Below the pieces are notes generated by a model, which saw only the letters and a program-made list of their open reading frames with translations, was not told where the DNA came from and did not search any database. From the NCBI RefSeq assembly GCF_033568475.1, contig NC_133121.1:191916664-191980663 (forward strand): a stretch of DNA of 64,000 bases. The letters run 5' to 3'. The position numbers and the translations under genes were made by a program. The DNA is from Henckelia pumila. Lineage: Eukaryota; Streptophyta; Magnoliopsida; Lamiales; Gesneriaceae. Shown piece after piece: positions 12,229 through 24,151 of the stretch (positions are counted from its first letter, which is position 1; every line of letters begins with the position of its first letter).

Positions 12229-13789
12229 TGTAGCGACCCGACCTGGATCCACTACCTAATTAGAGTTAAGAGCATAATTAAGCATGCATTAAATAAATCG
12301 CTGCGGAAGACTTAAATACAAGTTGATCGGCGGAATACAACCGGTTTAACAAATTCGATTATACAACCCAATCGAATAACTTAAATAAAACCTACAGGTA
12401 ATCTTGCTGTCTTCAAGGGTCACTGGCCTCTCCAAGCTCCGGGTGCTCAATCCTGCACCTAAACCTGCCCCGTCGAATGGGGTGTTCAGATACACAAAAA
12501 AGACTGGACGTGAGCTCTAAGCTCAATACGCAAATACGGATAAACATACAAATATGATGCATGCAAATAACAGGGTATCCATATCAGGGATAACTGCATG
12601 CAAAATGCTTAGACTGGCGCCTGGGGTATGATCTCGTCACATCGGGATAGCTAACCACTGTGTGCGACCACTCAATCCCGAATCTCGGACGCGGACCACG
12701 GAGTTCTCTAGATGCCAGTACCTAAGGGTACTCGATATCAAAATGTCCAACAGGGCTGAGCAACCCTAACTGGCTCATATCAAAAGATGTACAGAGGTAC
12801 ATGCACAAGATGATATGTACATGCCACATAACAATAATAAGACGCAAACACATAAATGCAACATATAAGCATGTATATCCGCTGGCAATCTTAGTCAGTA
12901 CTTACGTACCTTACTACAGGCAGTCCTAGTAGTCCCACTCTAGGTTTCAAGCCTATCATCAACTCTACAATTCAAATACCCATGCATCATTCATTAAGCT
13001 TTAAAAGACTTAACTAAGCTATTGCATACTCCTAAATAATTTAAGGAGACCATAGCTATATCTGCGTCCGTCGTCAGCCCGCTGATGTCGACTATCCCAC
13101 AACTAGGGGCACACCCCTGCTGCAGCTCCACAGCCTCGAGCACGGCTCTACTACACGAGCACTACTCCACTACTATGTCAGATACGCTAATATATATTCC
13201 TTACTCAAAATCTAAAATAAGAGTACCCAAAGCCCTAAAATAGAGCCACGTGAGCGAAGGAGAGGAATTCAGAATTCGCACAAATGATTCTCCGCGACCC
13301 CATATTTATAGCACATGATCGGGCCGTCCAATCCTAAGTTCGGAGCTTCCGATCTGCTTCGGACTGTCCGTTCACCTCATCGGATCGTCCGATCTCTGCC
13401 ATGCGTCCAACCAATCGCATGCAACTATACACCTGTCCAATACACTGTTCGGATGGTCCGAACTGGCTCTTCGGATCGTCCGAACTCAATATTACGTCAT
13501 CTGTGATGTCAGCCATCCGATGATACCAACATACATGTCCCTGCTCAAGTTCGGATCGTCCGATTGGACATTGGATCATCCGAACTCCCCGGGGCCTCCA
13601 ATCCTTGGCTCCGTTTGCGTTCGGATCCTCCGATCCTCCCGAACCTTTCCCACCATTTTTTAGTGTCCTGGATTCATTTCCGAACTCCATTAATCCCTTG
13701 AGAATTTCCTTAATCATGTTTTAATTAATCTAAACATGATCGTATGATTAAGTACTCATTAATAATTAGTTTGGATACGGGATACTACA
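12229..13789 (-). mobile_element. Element B 5' LTR (complete)
   Basis: 1561 bases bounded by TGTAGCGACCC at 12229 and GGATACTACA at 13789 (plus-strand reading), with the PBS just outside the left end. The palindromic motif cluster lies 145-475 bases from the minus-strand 5' end. The flank at 13790-13794 is atagt; its partner duplication is off-window. Confidence 0.85.
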
Positions 13790-15280
13790 ATAGTTATCTT
13801 ATGAATTTTTGAATTTGTTAATGATTATTTCGAGAATTGTACGAAGTTTTATGGTAGAATTCCAATGGTGGACTAAGAGTAGAATTTTGAATTCAGAAAT
13901 AAGATTGAAGTTTCAGTGTAAGTAGAGATTTTTGAATCTAGTTTGTGGCATTTGAACTTGATTGAGTGAATTGCTAACACTTGGTAACAAAAAGAGTGAA
14001 ATAAGAAGAAGAACTTGAATTAGTGAGACTGGTACCGAATAAGTTCCAGTGCAAATAGATAATAACTAAGTTATGTTTTCCAATTGATAAGATTAATCCG
14101 TTTTGATCCCGATTTATGATTGGACGAGAAATTTTGGCATTGAGTTTTGCCTGTCAGAATGATTATTTGATTGATGTTGGAAGACTACGATAAGAATTTT
14201 TGAACTTTTGATTGTGATTGTCCTATGATTGTGGGAACAGATTGTGACTCGCAGATGATTGGTTGAACCTAAGAAATGACATCGAAGAAAGAACTTTCTG
14301 ATATCAAATTTTGAGATTTTGTGAATTGTTGGATTGATCGAATTGGACTTGAAAGACATTAGATGAATGTCAATTTGTTTGAGAAATTAGAAAGAGAATA
14401 CGAGTTTGAGATGTTAGGAACTGCCTGATTGACATAAGTTTTCTCTAAATTCTAAACTCTGTGTTGGGTTTAGATTGAGATAGATAGATTGATTGAAGAT
14501 TGAATTGTCGACTTGTAAGAGATTTTTTTAGTATTCTTGTTAGATCCTTTATCAGTTGACAGTCAGATATGATCTAATGACCGAATTTAGGTCAGAATTG
14601 ATTATTCAAGAAGCTTTTGTTACTCGTTTCACCTGAGTACATCTTAACATTCTCAGAATGATGGACATTCATAGCAGACTATCCAAGTTTTAGAGGATAA
14701 GCTACGAGTCGTAGTGTAGGTTTTGGTACTAGTTGGAAAGATTCATGATCTTCTGTTGAATATTCTGATTTGAACAATTTTTATAAGGAGTTTAGAGATG
14801 ACTCTTTTCGAAGTGATATACAATAAGAAATGCGAATTTTTCTTGTTTCAAGAATGATGTTTCTTAAGCATCAGTTGTAGAGCCAGATATGTTCAGATGT
14901 TATCAAAGTTGATAGAGAAAGTGATTATGATTCAGAATAGAAGCAGAACAGTGCGAGATAGATATGCTATATTGTAAGTGTACATTTATAATTTTGAGTT
15001 GAGAAATATTTCTTTTTACTTCATCCAGATGAGACCGAACTGAATGAAACTTTGAATTACTTCGAACGACCGATAACCGATACAGATAACGTATCGGAAA
15101 GAGAAGTAGCTCAAGAACAAGTCAATTCTAGTTGATACAGTATGATGTCTTAGATCAGAGTTGAAGAAGTCACTTGAAAGCTAGAACAAGATATGAGATA
15201 GAAATATCCGAATCTCTTTATTGAAATGAGAGTGAGTACAGATTCTTTCAGATAATTATCTGATGTGCTCATATTGTATG
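13790..15280 (+). pseudogene. Decayed integrase and C-terminal part of Tekay-like pol
   Basis: No long frame survives, but pieces can be aligned by eye to Tekay integrase. Near 14630-14720 a frame resembles the segment around the catalytic Glu, ending in a LEDKLRVVV-like stretch. Near 14795-14845 MTLFEVIYNKKCEFF corresponds to the well conserved post-catalytic segment before the chromodomain tail. Many codons differ by C-to-T or G-to-A changes. The earlier part (13790-14600) is too diverged to assign. Confidence 0.6.
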
Positions 15281-15319
15281 CGATTTCGAGGACGAAATCA
15301 ATTCTTAGAGGGGGAGAAT

Positions 15320-17514
15320 TGTAAGACCCCGAAAATATTAAATTCTAGAAATTGTGGGATTAAGATTTAAATTCCGAGATTAAGAAAGTTTGAGGATTGA
15401 ATTAGAGATGGTTTATTTGATCAGGGACTGAATTGCAAATTTTGAAAAATTCAGGGACTAAAGTGAACTTTTTGCCTTTGAAAAGTCAAGATGATATTTA
15501 TACATGTGTGTAACGTGTATTTCCTCCATTATCATCTTCCCCAACCGTGTTATTCATCTTCTTCTTGGGATTTTGGGTTCTTTGAGCTCCGATTAAAATG
15601 ATCCGTTCTGTAGAATTCATAATTGATCGTATATTTGCGATCATCGCTTCGAAGGCTTCGTTATGCCGTAAGTTTGATTAAGTTCTACCATGCTTTAATT
15701 TTCAGATGTTGTTGGAATTGAATTTTTATTGGTTGGATATGTTCTATGATAGACGACGATAGCATATCTAAGACGGATCGAGAAAAGATCGTCGTTTGAG
15801 CATGTTTTGATTTTTGAACTATTTTTGAAAATTCTTAATTTTTGGGTTGATAATTTCTAATTTTAGGATGCATTTAGATGATGATATTGAATTGGAAATG
15901 AGATGATATTGATGATGAGATTTTTGGGATAGTCGATTTTTAGCCGTTACGCCGTCGGTTTGTTTTAAAAATATAAATCCAAGTTTTTGAATTGATATAA
16001 ACTTGAAATGAATTGAGGATATGTTTGTGAATATATATTGATGATTTATAATATCCATTTCAGTATTGAATTGGAAGTGATCGAATAGAAGGCAAGAATT
16101 TGAATTCATCGGGAGTTCGATTGAAGTTTGGAACGATTACAACTTGAATAGATGATATTCGTTATGAAATGAATTGAAGATTACTCAAGCATTTCTTTTA
16201 CACAATTGTGTTGTGCAACTAGATCAAAATTGAGAAATCCGAAAACGAGATAAGGTATGAGCTGATGTTTATTTCGAAGGGAATGAATACTCAAGCAAGA
16301 TTGAGATTCTCGAGTTCCCGTAAAAAACACATACTTGTATGATTTTATTTTATTACTCGAATTGATTTATTTTTGATAATAATTAAAAGACATGAGTTTG
16401 TCTAGATGAACTTGATTTAAATATTGATGCATTTATTTGATTGAAAAGCATGAGTTTTCTTATTTGAATTACTTCGATAATTTATCGATTATATTTATGA
16501 TTTTGAATATATGAGTTGAATGAGATGACATCTATGATATTTTGATGTTTGAGTAAATTGATTTGTTATTTTGATTTGATTCAATTGCATCTGATTCATA
16601 TGCATTCATATTGAGACTATATCCTTGATTTGAGAGGGCTAAGTTGCCCAGATACGAATTAGATGTTTGGGAGCTATAATCGAGTGGCCTAGGTTGTCGA
16701 GTAACGCCTAGCGTCTGAATACTCCTTATAGTTGCACCAAAGTATAGAGGATCGAGATACGTGACACCACCCCAATCGGGAGCGTAGGTGGGTTTGTTAC
16801 AAGATCTTGTCCTCGGGATCCCAAGAGAAGAACCGAGATTCCTTTGATTATCCGATTTGATAATCCCGATTTTTTTAAGCACATGCATTCCATTTTCTTT
16901 ACTGTTTAAGAATATTGATGTGATATCATGATTTTGATATACTATTTTTTATTGCATGTTTACTTAGTTTATACTGGGATTTATTCTCACCGGAGTTTTC
17001 CGATTATTTCTTTGCTTTGTATGTGTGCATGGTAACAGGTGGGACAGGAGCTGGTCAGAGACGACATGATTAGCTCGGGATTGAGAAATAGAAGTGATGC
17101 GTCATTTTAGAAAGTCTTGGATTAGTTGAGATTTGGAAAACTTGACTTGAATTATTGTATCTTACATTTGAAAGCATGTATAGATTTGTACTTGCTAAGA
17201 ATTATGTTATTTTGAATATCCTAGATTAGATTTGAGTTGTTTATATGTTGAAAATACCCTAGGAAATGCATGGATAGCAGCAAAAGCAGTTTTCTAAATT
17301 TTTGAGCCAGAACTGGTCTTGCTCGAGCACAACTTGTTGCCGCTCGAGCGAGCAAGCATTTTATTTTTCGAGCAGAAGATTTCTCGCTCGAGCACACTTT
17401 GGTGCTGCTCGAGCGAGGTATTTTTCCTTGTAAAATTTTTTTTTTAGTTTATGGCTAATTTCTGCTTATTGAATGATTTATTCTCGATTAGATGATTAGA
17501 ACCGAGGCCTCACA
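15320..17514 (+). mobile_element. Element D 3' LTR
   Basis: 2195 bases, TGTAAGACCCC to CCTCACA. It contains 'actgggatttattctcaccggag' as separate short blocks near 16973 and 'ggtaacaggtgggacag' near 17032. The reverse complement of the same landmarks is found in the LTR at 62063-64000, so D and E are related. A cluster of GCTCGAGCGAGC-type motifs sits at 17325-17415, about 100 bases before the 3' end. Confidence 0.82.
17325..17415 (+). repeat. Two GCTCGAGCAC / GCTCGAGCGAGC stem-loops in the element D LTR
   Basis: Two units, each with gctcgagcaca on the left and gctcgagcgag on the right, separated by about 12-15 bases. Each can pair with itself as an RNA hairpin. Confidence 0.8.
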
Positions 17515-19663
17515 GTTTTATTAGTAGAACCAAAAATGATATCATCCACATAAATTTGCACAATTAATAACTCATCATTTTTAGTCAAGGTAAACAAACT
17601 AATATCAACACCACCTTTAGAAAAGCCATTAGAGATAAGAAACGAAGACAATTTTTCATACCAAGCTCGAGGAGCTTGTTTCAATACATACAAGGCTTTA
17701 TCAAGTTTGTAAACATGATCAGGAAAATGGGGATCAATAAAGCCAGATGGTTGATCAACGTAAACTTCTTCTTTCAAATCACCATTCAAGAATGCACTTT
17801 TCACATCCATTTGAAATAACTTAAAATTTCTGGAGCAAGCAAAAGCAAATAGCATGCGAATGAATTCTAGTCTAGCAGCAGGCGCATAAGTCTCATCATT
17901 ATCAATGTCTTCTTCTTGACTATAACCCTTAACTACAAGTCTATATTTATTTCAAATGATAGTACCATGCTCATCAAATTTATTTCTAAACACCCATTTA
18001 ATACCTGTAACAGTTCTATCATCAGGTCTAGGAACAAGATACCATACATTATTCCGTTTAAATTTATTCAACTCATCTTGCATAGAAATAATCCATGAAT
18101 CATATAATAAATCATCATCTATAGATTTTGGCTCAACATGAGAAACAAATAAAAGATGATTACACAAATTATTAAGAGATGAACGATAGATACTCCATTT
18201 GATGGACTTTCAATGATGAGATCCATAGGATGATCTTTGTGAAGTGTTCATTCTTTTGGAAGGGATGTGTCCTCACTTGTATCATTGTTATCATTCAAGC
18301 TTGAGGAGACCATCTCTTCTTCGAGTAATTCTACATCGTCATTGTTAGTGCAAGAAGATATAAAAATAGATTCATCCAATACAACATGCATTGATTCTTC
18401 TACAAGTAAAGTGTGTTTATTAAAAACTCTATATGCCTTACTCGAAGTAAAATATCCTAAGAAAATACCTTTGTTGGATTTAGCATCAAAATTTCCAAGA
18501 TTATCATTATCATTGTTGTGAATGAAGCATTTTGATCCGAATACACGAAAATATGAAATGTTAGGCTTTCTTCCCCTCCATAACTCGTATAGAGTTTTCT
18601 TGAGAATTGACCTTATTGATACACGATTGATGATGTAACAAGTAGTGCTCATTGCTTTAGCCCAAAAATATTTTGGTAGAGAATGCTCAAATAACATGGT
18701 CCTCGCAATCTCTACAAGTGTCCTATTCTTCCTTTCAACGACACCGTTTTGTTGACGAGTCCTAGGACAAGAAAATTTGTGACCGATGCCTTTGTCTAAA
18801 CAAAAGTTTGTAAAATTTTCATTTTGAAATTCAGTTCCATGGTCACTACAGATCTTTTTAATAGAAAGATTTTTCTAATTTTCAAGTCTTTTGACAAAAG
18901 CTTTGAAATAATCAAAGACATCATTTTTGTGGGCTAAAAACAATGTCCAAGTGAAACGTGAGAAATCATCTACAATGACAAATGTATAAAGCTTTTCTCC
19001 TAGACTAGCGTTCCTCGAGGGACCACATAGATCGAGGTGGAGAAATTCAAGGGGCATAGAAGTGGATACAAATTTTTTGCTTTTAAAATATTATTTTATA
19101 TGTTTGTCAAGTTGACACGCATCAAAAACAAAATCTAATTTTAAATTAAGCTTTGGCATACCAACAACTAGATCAAGTTTAAAAAGTTTTTCAATGGTAC
19201 TAGGACCAACATGACCTAATCGTCTGTGCCAAAGAATGTTATCATCAACATTCAAGGATACAAGACTTTTGATTTTTGAAAAAGATAAAATATTTAAAGA
19301 AACCTTGTAAACATTTTCACTTCTATATCATTTGAAATTTATGGATTTGTCAGACATGAGTGATACGGTGCAGTGTTGAGAAGTAAAATTAACTTCATAA
19401 CCTCTATCGCATAATTGACTTATACTTAGTAGGTTATGCTTAAGTCCTTTCACAAGAAGAACATCATCAATCATAGTAGAGTTAGATATACCTATTGATC
19501 CGATGCCTTCAATGATTCCTTTACTGTTGTCTCCAAACGTAACCGTCCTTTTTTCTTTTGGTTTGATTGATTGGATCAACTCCTTGTTTTCCCTCATGTG
19601 TCTAGAGCAGCCATTATCAAGATACCATCTGCTTGGTGGCATACTTATTTTTTGTCCCTGCAA
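17515..19663 (-). pseudogene. Copia pol: protease, integrase and partial reverse transcriptase
   Basis: In coding order: protease (WYLDNGCSRHM; the family usually has D-S-G, here D-N-G), the integrase zinc region around 19140-19200, and the integrase core (LHLDLCGPS, VIVDDFSRFTW, and the distal segment with YFWAKAMSTTCYIINR). An acidic linker follows, then RT (WVFRNKFDEHG, DVKSAFLNGDL, IVQIYVDDIIFGST). Visible breaks are a TAA near 19092, a TAG next to 18875, a TGA at 18248-18250, a frameshift near 18200 and a TGA just below 17952. The breaks at 18875 and 17952 fit single transitions of sense codons. Not functional. Confidence 0.85.
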
Positions 19664-19912
19664 TAAAATTTTTGGTAACCTTTAGTTCTTTGGGTCCATC
19701 ATTGTTAGGGATATCACAATAGTCACTTGATAACATAATCAACACTTTCTAAGAGTGCTCCTAGGAAAGGTAGGTAGGGCTAAGGCCTCTTTAAAAACCT
19801 ATCTCCTTAGACAGAGTAACGTTTATCAGGGAGACCATTCGCAAGACAAGGAAATTTAAATCGGTCTGTGAAAAACTTTCTTAGATCATGTTTTCATAAT
19901 GTCACCTCATGA

Positions 19913-21202
19913 TTATTGAGAAATCTTAGGTCTCCATTTCAGATAAATTCTTTCATTATATTGATGTCTTAGTGATCTACACTTAGGTCTAACATGACCA
20001 GTTTTGCAACAATAAGTACAGATATGAGGTGATCTCATTTTAGCCTTAGCAATAAGACTAGTGAAGTCTATAGATTTACTACCATACTCTATTCCTCCTT
20101 TATCAAAGCTATATTTTTGCATGCTCAGTAGATTGTTCAATTTATTAATACTAACATTGAATTTATCAAATTATTTTTCTAAGTGAGCTATATCATCTTT
20201 TAATATTAAAATTTCATAATCCTTAGATTCTAATTCATTTTTAATACTTCTATTTTCCTTTCTAAGTGATTTAGCCATGTCAAACATAAGTTTATAGGCA
20301 TGTATTAATTCATCATACGATGGTACCTCATCATCATCGTCAGAGATGATGTCATCATCCTTAGCCATGAGACAGATGTTGGATTTCTCGTCGTCGTCGT
20401 CACTGTCGCTCGACGTTTCTACGAGTGCCTTCTTTTTGCCTTTGTCAACTTTATTCTTGAAGGGAATTCATTTTCATAGTGTCCTTGTTGTTGGAAGTTG
20501 TAGCATGTCACTTCCTTCTCCGGTTTCTTCTCCTTTTTGAATTTATTCTCTCGTATGAATTTTTTGAATTTTCTTGCGAAGAGTGTCATATCATCATCAT
20601 TATCATCTTAAACTTTTTCTTGATAAGGCTATACCCTTTGCTTTGATATTTTTATCTTCTTTCTTTATCTCATTTCTTGTGGATAACTCTAGTTCATGGG
20701 TTTTTAGGGTCCCATGAAGTTGATCAAGATCATAGGAGGTAGTGTCATCTTTGTTGGATTCAATGATTGTCGTTCTCTTTGCATCCCATTTCTTGGGTAG
20801 TGCTCGAAGTGCTATTCTCCATACTTGTTTGTTTGGATAATTTTCGCCTAGTTGGGAAATCTCATTGATGATTTGAGTGAGCCTTCGAAACATTGTATCA
20901 ATTTCTTCCTTGGCATCCATCTCAAAGGTTTCGTACTTGAGTTGTAGAAGATCAATCTTTGTCTCTTTTACTTGATTTGTTCCTTCGTATAAAAACTCCA
21001 ATTTGTCCCATATCTTTTTTGCGGAGGAGCACATAGAGATCCGGTTGTACTCGTTCATATTTAGAGAACAATGCAAAATATTCATAGCTTTAACATTTTG
21101 AGAAATTAATCGCATATCCTCTTGTGAAAAGTCGTCCATTACTTTTGGAACTTCGATACCATCCACTTTTTTCATAGAGACATAGGGACCTTTCACCGTC
21201 AC
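19913..21202 (-). pseudogene. Copia gag with two zinc knuckles
   Basis: The N-terminal two thirds (21202-20603) is a UBN2-type copia gag: IWDKLEFLYEGTNQVKE, LLQLKYETFEM, RRLTQIINEISQLG, RIALRALPKKWD. A frameshift follows near 20605. The first zinc knuckle (about 20460-20500) has lost two cysteines (CYNF and NEF where Cys is expected). A coiled-coil segment at 20171-20368 (MAKSLRKENRSIKNELESKD) follows. The second knuckle, CTYCCKTGHVRPKC (about 20000-20045), is an intact CX2CX4HX4C. The stretch 19664-19912 between gag and protease shows no clear frame. Confidence 0.85.
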
Positions 21203-21360
21203 TTTTCAAAGGTCATAGTATACGGAATGGATATATAGAACTATTTTTTCAATAACCGTAATTTATGTCTTTGAAAAAAGGACGATTGGTTGATTTTCCT
21301 TGAGCATAATCACTCGCTAGATTTACCATAGAGCCTTTTGAAAAATATTTTCAAAATGTG

Positions 21361-21372
21361 GCTCTGATACCA
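21361..21372 (-). promoter_or_regulatory. Element F primer-binding site
   Basis: The minus strand reads TGGTATCAGAGC two bases after the 5' LTR end. Initiator-Met tRNA type. Confidence 0.9.
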
Positions 21373-21374
21373 CT

Positions 21375-22404
21375 TGTTGGAACCTAATGGGGGGGATTAG
21401 GTTCTATTGGCAACTTTAACAATTTAAAATAATTTTGCAAAAACGCAAGCGAAAGACTTAGGACAGTCAAATATAAATGCAGTAATTAAATAAAGTAAAT
21501 GATGGAAAGTAAATAAAGCGGTAAATAAGAGAGGATATGTTTATGGAAATTCGACAATAAATCGTCTTCGTCTCCCCTTCTTGGTTAAGATCGATTAACC
21601 AAGGTATCACTAGCACTTTGTCTTGGACTTGATGGGTCCAAGTTAGCCGATACAATAATAACACGATCACCGCGTCTCTTGGCCTTGAGGGATCCAAGGA
21701 TAGCCTCAAAACAACTCAAAACACTTGGCCTTAAGGGCTCCAAGGATAGCCACAACAACTCGATAAACTCGGCTTCACACTTCAGGATACACAACTATGA
21801 TTTTCAAGCACTTATACAACTCAATACACAAATATATATTGAGGGAATTTGAAATAGGCTTATAATGCTTGAAATATCACTAAAATGGTGCTTGAACGGA
21901 TAAGAGAATGCTTGAGTGAGTTGTGATTCCAAATGGCCTCGGAATGCCTCTATTTATAGTTTTGAAACGAGTGAGACCGGAACCTCTGATCCATCTTCGG
22001 AGCTTCTGAATGTCATCAAATTCAAATTTGAATTTCCGGCGCCAAGGAGAGATCAGAACTTCCGATCCAATCTTCGGAGCTTCCGATCGGCTGTAATAAA
22101 TACTCTGTCGGGAAAAAGTCTCTAGACACGATCTTTTCTACGCCGTCAGAGATCGGAACTTTTGATCTGGCATTGGAGCTTCCGATCTTGCACCTTCGCT
22201 GATTCTGATCTTCTTCCATTGAATAAAATAATGCTGGAATATTGCTGGCTGAGGATCGGAACTTTCGATCGTGATCGGAGCTTTTGATCGTGTCCATCGT
22301 CACTTCTGATCTGCTTCCGAAGCTTTAAATAATAACAATTATTCATCGGTGCTTCCAAACGAGATCGTTGCTTTCGATCCTGCACTTCCGAATTTGTTCC
22401 AACA
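21375..22404 (-). mobile_element. Element F 5' LTR
   Basis: 1030 bases with perfect 9-base inverted ends TGTTGGAAC and GTTCCAACA. A cluster of GATCGGAACTTCCGATC-like motifs fills 21980-22390 (plus coordinates), close to the minus-strand 5' end. The right flank is tttat; the matching duplication is off-window. Confidence 0.88.
21980..22390 (-). repeat. GATCGGAAC/GCTTCCGATC motif cluster in the element F LTR
   Basis: About eight pairs of half-sites (cggaac or cggagc followed by ttccgatc), many with single changes such as ttttgatc. The same motif family occurs in the unrelated gypsy element C. Confidence 0.75.
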
Positions 22405-22439
22405 TTTATTATGAAATTTGTTTCCAAAGTATGCATAAT

Positions 22440-24029
22440 TGATAGTCATGTTTGTGTTGCTTATTTTATTATCGTTTTGTTGTTGTTTTGCATGCATTTA
22501 TATGTTGTAATTTAGCATTTTGTTCTTATTTTATTTATCATGCCTGCAAAACATACTCCCGGATTTATTGTTTAGTACGTCGCATTTTATTGGAAAAAAA
22601 AGAAGTGTTGAAGAATGAAGATGAAGTGTTGGTGCCGAGAAATTTAAGAACAAAAGATGAGGCTACGCAACAAGACAAGGAAAAGAAGTTGAGCATCTGC
22701 GCAAGAATAGAAAAGAAAACCATGTGCTGAAGAAAGGTTGGAGCGCGATTGCTCTTGGCTTGGGAAGAGAAAGATGTTGTTTGCACTACTTCTTTGCAAA
22801 CACACTACTTGTTTCCACTAGTTGTTTGCGCTTAATTTTTATGGTTTGCAATTGGAGTATTGTTGTTTGCGCTTGATGGAGAGCAATAGCGCTTGAAGGA
22901 TGCTCGTCTGCGCTGCTGTGGTTTGCGGATAGAAAATCAAAGAAGAAAGTGTGCCGCTCGATCGGTAATCTTCTACCGATCGAGCGGGCTGCGTGAAGAA
23001 TGAAAACAGTAGGGGTCAAGTTTTTAGCTCGCTCGATCGGTCAATCTTTACCGATCGAGTGAGATATCGGGCGCAAAAAAAAAAATTGGGATTTTAAAAC
23101 TCTTATTTTGCGGGCTTTATTTCGTGGGCTTTCAAGACCATATAAAGAGGATCTTTAAACGCAAAAGAGGGGAATCGATGCAGAGAGAACACAGAGATTG
23201 GAGACGGCTACAGACAGAGAGAAGAAACATATGGCGGCTAGGTTTTATCTTTCTTGTTCTTAGTTTTAATTCATTTAGTTTTTGTACTTGGTTAAGGAAG
23301 ACGAAACCCTTCATTTTATTTACTTTGTGAGATTTTGATTTTTAGTGTTTAATTCAATTTGAGTATCAAGAGTTGTTCTGATTTATTTCATGCTTGTGTG
23401 TTTGATTATTAGATTGATCACCTGATAATTCTTTCGTACAATCTACCGCTAAATTAGAATTCAAATCCGTAATTGTTTGAATCATCTAATTTGTGAAGCA
23501 ACTCCGTTTAATATTTTCTGTTGTTGAATTTGTTAAATCGTAGGAACAACAATTGACTAGGCTAAATACATCCGCTGGTGCATGTATTGTCTAGATTCAT
23601 CAGTTTCACTCATTTGAATGCTGCCGTGGATTTAAATCTAATCGCTGGTATTGGGTTAATTTATGGGGTAAGAGTTAACTTAGAACGCTGGTGTCTAGTT
23701 AACTAAGATTAAGGTGAAACAAGAATTAAATTTCCAATGATGAATATTCAATGTGAATTAATTATTTTTAGGAAATCGATGATCGAATGAATAATTTCAA
23801 GGGTGTAGTCGACCGATACCAAGTCTCGTTAGTTTATTGATCTTTCTTTTTTTAATTATTGCATAGTAGTTAGTAAAATCCAAAAAACCCCTTTTATTAT
23901 TTCCGTATTTTTAAGAACATACTTAAATTTTACTTTTCTCGTGGGAACGATCTCTACTCTCACTGCTACATAATTTATTTATCTGATTGGAGTCGGGTAA
24001 TTTGGGCGCAACACGACTGAGCGCTATCA
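22440..24029 (+). mobile_element. Element H 5' LTR
   Basis: TGATAGTCATG to GCGCTATCA. It contains two perfect or near-perfect hairpins (22953-22984, 23029-23060) and three copies of cgctggt (23573, 23643, 23686). Short ORFs inside are repeated in the other LTR and are not genes. Confidence 0.92.
22950..23062 (+). repeat. CTCGATCGGTA hairpin pair in the element H LTR
   Basis: Two inverted repeats: ctcgatcggta / taccgatcgag with a short loop, then ctcgatcggt / accgatcgag. The second LTR carries the same pair at about 26851-26960, with a few mismatches. Confidence 0.88.
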
Positions 24030-24033
24030 AATT

Positions 24034-24050
24034 TTGGCGCCGTTGTCGGG
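24034..24050 (+). promoter_or_regulatory. Element H primer-binding site (TGGCGCCGTTG type)
   Basis: ttggcgccgttgtcggg starts a few bases after the LTR end at 24029. This sequence type is the usual PBS of Athila/Tat elements and differs from the Met-tRNA PBS of elements B, C and F. Confidence 0.88.
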
Positions 24051-24151
24051 AAAGGTGTTTAATTTATTTGTGTTTTTTTTTATTATTATTATTTTTTCTT
24101 TCATCGTTTTTTTTCTGTTTTTACAAGAATTTTTGTGGTGTAATACTTTGA

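Larger units (their letters stand above)
7764..13789 (-). mobile_element. Element B: coding-poor Tekay-like LTR retrotransposon
   Basis: Minus-strand element with a complete 5' LTR (12229-13789), a primer-binding site, about 3.8 kb of internal DNA without a coding frame, a polypurine tract and a 3' LTR (7764-8427) cut by insertion of element A. LTR ends (TGTAGTATCCC at 13789, TGTAGTAGCCC at 8427), the PBS and the gaggacgaaatcc-PPT match the chromovirus Tekay/Del group. It is therefore probably a large non-autonomous derivative or a very old copy. The missing 907 bases of the 3' LTR should lie left of element A. Confidence 0.8.
13790..17514 (+). mobile_element. Element D: Tekay/Del-like gypsy element, 3' part
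   Basis: Plus-strand element whose left part is cut by insertion of element B. It holds a heavily decayed end of pol, then tttcgaggacgaaat, the PPT agagggggagaat and a 3' LTR starting TGTAAGACCCC at 15320 and ending GGCCTCACA at 17514. It is inserted in the RT of copia element F, whose coding sequence resumes at 17515. Confidence 0.8.
17515..22404 (-). mobile_element. Element F: SIRE/Maximus-like copia element, 5' part
   Basis: Minus-strand element. A 5' LTR (21375-22404) is followed by an initiator-Met PBS, gag, protease, integrase and the start of RT. The RT is cut after the conserved VDDIIFGST segment by insertion of element D, and the rest plus the 3' LTR are off-window. The frame is broken by several stops and frameshifts but most of each domain is readable. 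Confidence 0.87.

Noticed and set aside
18267..18521. Plus-strand frame of 84 codons
   Set aside because: Antisense shadow of the copia integrase to RT linker.
22452..23330. Frames inside the H 5' LTR (and their copies in the 3' LTR)
   Set aside because: Repeated in both LTRs with differing ends; LTR sequence, not genes.
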